NCBI GenBank assembly: GCA_026874595.1
Contig: CM049319.1
Span: forward strand, 17,373,601 to 17,437,600
DNA length: 64,000 nt
DNA from: Sipunculus nudus
Lineage: Eukaryota; Annelida; Sipuncula; Golfingiida; Sipunculidae
Direction: 5' to 3'
Part shown: in pieces, positions 59,644 to 64,000 of the stretch
Position numbering within the stretch: position 1 is the first letter of the stretch
Layout: every line of letters starts with the position of its first letter
Notes under the pieces: model-generated
Told to the model about the DNA's origin: nothing
Database searches by the model: none
What the model saw: only the letters and a program-made list of their open reading frames with translations
Translations under genes and position numbers: made by a program

Positions 59644-61487
59644 AAATAAAGTGTCTTGCAAGGACAAGTCAACTTCTTACAAGCTTCTTCCACAGTATGT
59701 GCCTGCATTAAATAATTTAGTATTTGATCCTTTTGTTACACCCTTAGTATTCTACATATTTTCTAAGAAATGTTTTAAGAATTTCAGTATTTACATATGT
59801 AAAATGTTTCACTCTTTTTTATGGTAATTGAATTTTACCAACTTTTAGAAAAGTTAAGTGTCACAGTGTTTGATGAATCACTGTGAACATACAGCAGTTA
59901 GTTAATATTGTACTATTCATGATTTATGATTTATCATGTATTTCATTATATGTATGAGGCTTCATTTGCACTGATCTTGTGATTATGTTAGAGTTCCATA
60001 TGTGATGGTACAGGCTGTATATGGCAATATGGTAATTTGTAGTATTTAATTGTAATGGTCGATTGCATAATTGTAATCTTATGAAGCTTTAAGTATTTAC
60101 AGACAGGGACCTTGTTTTAGGATTCCAAATTAAAATTTTTATGTAAGTGATACAAACCAAGGATTTGGTATTATGAAAATATAAGGTGTTTAATTAGAGT
60201 GCTTTCAGTATTGCTCTGATAGATTCTTTTGATACACTAATCTGAGAAGCAGCTGATGTACATCTCAACTATGCTGCAGTGCTGAGAAATCTTCAGTCAT
60301 GGGAGCCTTTGTTAATGCCAGTCTTTTCTGCATTTTACTTTAAACCTTTTGGCTGTAAAATATTTGCTGTAGTCAGACTGAAGCTAGAAACACTGAAAGT
60401 GAATATATTGGCATGTCTGAATTATGTAAATGCTCTTTCAAGATCTGAGATCAGTGTTGCTACCTTCTAAAACATATAAAATATTATACAGTCAGCTTAA
60501 TATAATTGTGATATTTGCAGTTTTTACACACAATGCATGCAAAAATTTAATGTATCGGTACATATAATTTGCATTTTATAAAAAAGATATTATGCAGGTA
60601 ATCCTAAGTTGTTTTCTGCTTCAGGATGTGTTTGGTAAGATTCTAGAAAACTGTCCAATATAAAAAAAATATATAAAAGAGATTTATACTCCATATAAAA
60701 ATTGAATACTCGTAAAATAAAATGCATGCTTCAAGTTTTCTTTTGGAAGAAGAAAAAATGTTAATGTTAAGAAATATTTGAACTGATACACTAAAATGTT
60801 CTTGTAACTATTAGAAAATTCAAGAGCAGCTTTTAAAGAGGATTTTATAAAATAATTGTTCAGCTTTAGAGTTTTTAGCTCCCTGACTAATACTCCTTGG
60901 GTTTTATGTGTTTAGAATGAAATGCCTGTTTTCTATAAGCATGTTTTTTAAATTGTAATAGGTTTAAACTTATTTATAATAAATTAAAGCTATGAGAGCA
61001 ACTACCTTGAGCCAATTTTTAAATGTTTTGTATCTGCTTTCCCTTGAATTGTCAATTTAGTTGATTTCCTAAATAGAATTAAATTTCTGAAACAAAATAT
61101 TGAATTAAAACTTGCAAATGGGTGTATACATTATAGAATTTCCTTCAAATCCCTTTATCTACCTGGGCATTAGTGTGCATAACACTGGTGCTCACAATCA
61201 GGTATATTAAGTAAGCGTTCAAATTATTTCATTTTTAGCTAAACTGGCAATATGTTAACCAGTTTTTAGAAATATTTATAAAGTTTTTTCTTAAATAAAT
61301 GGATCGTTTCATCAGCAATCTTTTTACCTTATTGCAATTATTAAATTGAATGTGTATTATTATACTTTAGCTCACCTCCACTTTCTTCATTATTATATAT
61401 TTCAAAGGGTTTCATACAGTCCCAGTGGGTATTATTACATGCATATTACAGTCAGCTAGTTCAAATATTGATACTTATATAAAGGTA
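59644..61487. other. No supported gene
   Basis: AT-rich, low in repeats. If the tentative gene is real, the first part is its 3' UTR (AATAAA at about 59645). Otherwise featureless. Confidence 0.4.
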
Positions 61488-61945
61488 TATTAAAGGTGCC
61501 CATTCAAATTCTTTTTAAAAAGAATTTATGTGATATCTGGGTTTCTCTGTTAATATATTAATGATCTAAGGGTAATTCTTGTTGTGAAATGTTTTTATAC
61601 TGCCTCTGTGAAAAATGTTTAAACTTGTTTATCAAAATTTTTGTAAAACAGCAATGTTGACAAATGGGAAAACATGAAATCTAAGGTGGTATGTTGCATA
61701 TATGCGGAGGTAGAAAGGTCACTTATTGCAAAATGCCATAAACAAAGCTCTGGCTTGTCTGAATTGCTGCCAGATGCCCTTGTTGAATTTGTTTTTGCGG
61801 GCCCCCACATAACATAAACATGTTAAAATAAACAAAACAAGAAGCCTGTGTGAGGTGATATCCACATTTTCTGGCCTATTTTATGAAAGCCCCAAGCGAT
61901 TACCTTTAGTTTATAAAGGTCAGATAGGAGATGGGCCCCTTTAAA
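61488..61945 (+). mobile_element. Dispersed element family 'A', copy D (near complete)
   Basis: Starts TTAAAGGTGCCCAT and ends ATGGGCCCCTTTAA, imperfect terminal inverted repeats of about 14 bases. The interior aligns along its whole length with 7781-8260. There is no coding capacity. Confidence 0.7.
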
Positions 61946-61976
61946 CAATCTGATCATTTATAATTAATACCTGTCT

Positions 61977-62042
61977 TAGCTTAACGGTAGCACACAAGAC
62001 AATTATTTATTTAATAATATCGTTCTGTTGCGTTTCGACTGG
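61977..62042 (+). other. Possible tRNA-derived (SINE-like) Pol III promoter boxes
   Basis: TAGCTTAACGG (61977-61987) fits an internal A box and GTTTCGACTGG (62032-62042) loosely fits a B box, about 45 bases apart. No complete cloverleaf could be drawn by eye, so this is at best a decayed tRNA-like sequence. Confidence 0.2.
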
Positions 62043-62629
62043 CCTCCGATGTTGGAGCCGCTTATTCACAGAGGTTTTATTTTCGTGATAAATTCCCGTT
62101 TGCGTATATAAAGATTTTGAAACCCACGCAAAATAAAGGCACACACATGCAGTATGGGGTTCCACGGGAATGCGGCCACGAAAAATGTTGAAAACTAATA
62201 ATCAAACGACACAATGAAATGAGGTCTTGCAGAAACAATTAACGTACAGGGCCTAAAAAGGTACTTTTCAGAACTTGTCTTCGGAGGTTTACCTGTAACA
62301 CTGAGAATAAAGTCACTCACCAAAATGTTTTTACCTTATCTGTGTGCAGCGTAACTCCGGGGCACTCCGCAGCCAATACGCTCTGTATATAAATGAACAC
62401 TAAGAACCGAGCTCCACAGAACCTAGCTGTTTACATTTATATTTGCCCTCTTTTAACTGTGTCATCATGTGTCATACATTGGGCGGACTGCTGATTAACA
62501 TAGCGAGTCTATCAGTGCGTTTCAGCCTTGTCATGGCTTAACCTGTATATATGGGTCAATATTACGCGTGTGCTGTTAAGGGGTTGTTGGTTAATGTCTC
62601 TGTCGGTCTCTCTTTCTCTCTTTCTCTCT

Positions 62630-62657
62630 CTCCATATATATATATGTGTGTGTGTGT
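62630..62657. repeat. (AT)n(GT)n microsatellite
   Basis: CTCTCT, then ATATAT, then GTGTGT tract. Confidence 0.9.
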
Positions 62658-62789
62658 TATCGATCACATATTAGCTAACAATTAATATTATAACTCTGTC
62701 AAATATATAAAAAAGACGGAACACAAAATGGAGAACAACGTACAGTAACACTAAACATTATGCAGCGAGCAAGTGTCAAGGAACCGGGC

Positions 62790-62985
62790 TGTCAAAAGCA
62801 CTAAAAAAAATTATTTTTAATCAAAAGTGTATTATTTTGTCTTCTTGAAAGAAATGTCCGAGCGGCTGGAGTTCAAAATTGGTAAGTTTCTATTTGAAAA
62901 TCAACATAAAAAATATTAATGGGGGGGGGGGGTTAAAATTGAAGCGGGAGGTGCCTGAGATCCATACCTTTTATTTCTTTGGCCT
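62790..62985. mobile_element. Partial copy of the 19713-20044 MITE
   Basis: Shares CTTCTTGAAAGAAATGTC, GAGCGGC, AAGCGGG and GTGCCTGAGATCCATACCTT with 19713-20044 in the same orientation. The left terminal repeat is missing and a G tract (about 62920-62932) has expanded inside. Confidence 0.65.
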
Positions 62986-63326
62986 ATAATATTTGCTATC
63001 ATTTAACTGTGTCATCGTGTGTCAAACATTGGGCGGACTGTTGCTATACACAGAGAGTACAGAGAGTTTCAGCTTTGTCATGGCCTTTATCTGTATATCG
63101 ACTAAATTTTACGTCCCAGCTGTTCAGAGGGTTAATATCGTTTTAGATCCTGTGCCCCGAGACACATCAGTGGCGCAGGTATAATGAAAAGTATACACAT
63201 GTACCACTGACAGCAAGAGGTTATAATTTTGAGTAAAAAACGAATACTGGCACAGAAGGTTGGACTTTATGATGGTGGGTAACGAGCGGACAACTACAAT
63301 GTTTAGGCTTATCAAAAGATCAAAAG

Positions 63327-63445
<119 letters not shown>

Positions 63446-63938
63446 AAAGTGGTGGGCCGATCATCGAGTTTTATCAAAAGTCAGATAATGAGTCTTTGTT
63501 CCCAAATCACTTCCGTTTGTAACTGAGGTTACCCCGGTAGATGCGAGAACAGAGGACGTAATAAACCTCTGTGAACTGGCAGGGAGCTGCAGAATAAGCT
63601 GGGAGTTTTGTAACGAGATGTACGGCGGTATGACGTTAAAATTCCCCATTAATTCTCCGGGTCTATGAAGCAAGTAGATGTCCTGGATCGTGGTTTAATT
63701 CTTAATTTTTATAAATAATTAAAATAAAACTTTTAAAAGCATATGTTACTAATAATAGGAAAATATAAAAAAGGCAAATTTTATGTTCTTTACTTAAACA
63801 TGCGGGCTTGGTTAAGAATGTTCAGTTTCACAGAAAACTGCATGTTTCTTTGTATATGCCTGAACCGATTATTAATCGATCATCGATCGGTTTGCACAAA
63901 CCGATGATCAATTATGAAAAAGTAACGTACTCCCACCA

Positions 63939-63941
<3 letters not shown>

Positions 63942-63981
<40 letters not shown>

Positions 63982-63990
63982 GTATATATA
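63942..63990. repeat. (AT)n array at the window end
   Basis: Alternating AT tract with TTT and TG interruptions. Confidence 0.95.
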
Positions 63991-64000
63991 TATTAATTTA

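Larger units (their letters stand above)
62455..63104. repeat. ~100 bp direct repeat pair (offset ~548)
   Basis: TTAACTGTGTCATC.TGTGTCA, ACATTGGGCGGACTG and GTTTCAGC.TTGTCATGG occur at 62455-62556 and again at 63001-63104, on either side of the partial MITE at 62790-62985. Confidence 0.7.

Overview
This is animal nuclear DNA with split genes. Coding sequence is broken into short exons with GT...AG junctions, intergenic DNA is AT-rich, and (AT)n, (CT)n, (CA)n and poly-G/C tracts, degraded LINE retrotransposons and many small inverted-repeat elements fill most of the window. There are no operons, ribosome binding sites or CRISPR arrays. The gene content and repeat style suit a lophotrochozoan invertebrate, most likely a mollusc; that placement is inference, because nothing here is diagnostic of a species.

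Three genes can be rebuilt exon by exon with matching splice phases. (1) A two-exon rhodopsin-family GPCR on the + strand (21637-23566, 527 aa) has SRY in place of DRY and a very long third intracellular loop. (2) A four-exon atypical short-chain dehydrogenase on the - strand (33376-27234, 212 aa) resembles the flavin reductase / biliverdin reductase B (NmrA-like) group. (3) A ten-exon selenium-binding protein / methanethiol oxidase (SELENBP1 homologue) on the - strand (53558-40665, 483 aa) is complete from Met to stop. A fourth, tentative two-exon gene on the + strand (56313-59643, 113 aa) has consistent splice phase but no recognisable family. Genes 2 and 3 lie in the same orientation about 7.3 kb apart and both encode cytosolic redox enzymes; the sequence does not show that they are functionally linked.

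Layout: 1-5.2 kb, non-coding AT-rich DNA; 5.2-6.05 kb, a tandem array with a ~500 bp higher-order duplication; 6.06-6.73 kb, an LTR-like element; 7.8-8.3 kb, copy A of a dispersed element; 10.4-15.4 kb, a LINE graveyard with pieces on both strands; 18.0-20.0 kb, three small repeats; 21.6-23.6 kb, the GPCR; 27.2-33.4 kb, the reductase gene with three inverted-repeat or LTR-like insertions in its introns; 33.4-40.6 kb, a gene-free spacer with long AT tracts and four 53 bp tandem copies; 40.7-53.6 kb, the SELENBP1 homologue, with a LINE 3' end and two small elements in its introns; 54.4-55.6 kb, a dead Tigger/pogo-like DNA transposon; 57.4-58.75 kb, a 50 bp minisatellite; 59.6-64 kb, non-coding DNA with further copies of the dispersed families.

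I found no clear new biochemical system. The items most worth following are the unusual GPCR, the undescribed dispersed repeat families (four copies of one ~470 bp element, two solo-LTR-like elements with their own TATA box, and an intronic MITE with ~100 bp arms), and the minisatellite inside the putative intron of the tentative gene. Coordinates of repeats are approximate; coordinates of the three main genes were worked out base by base.
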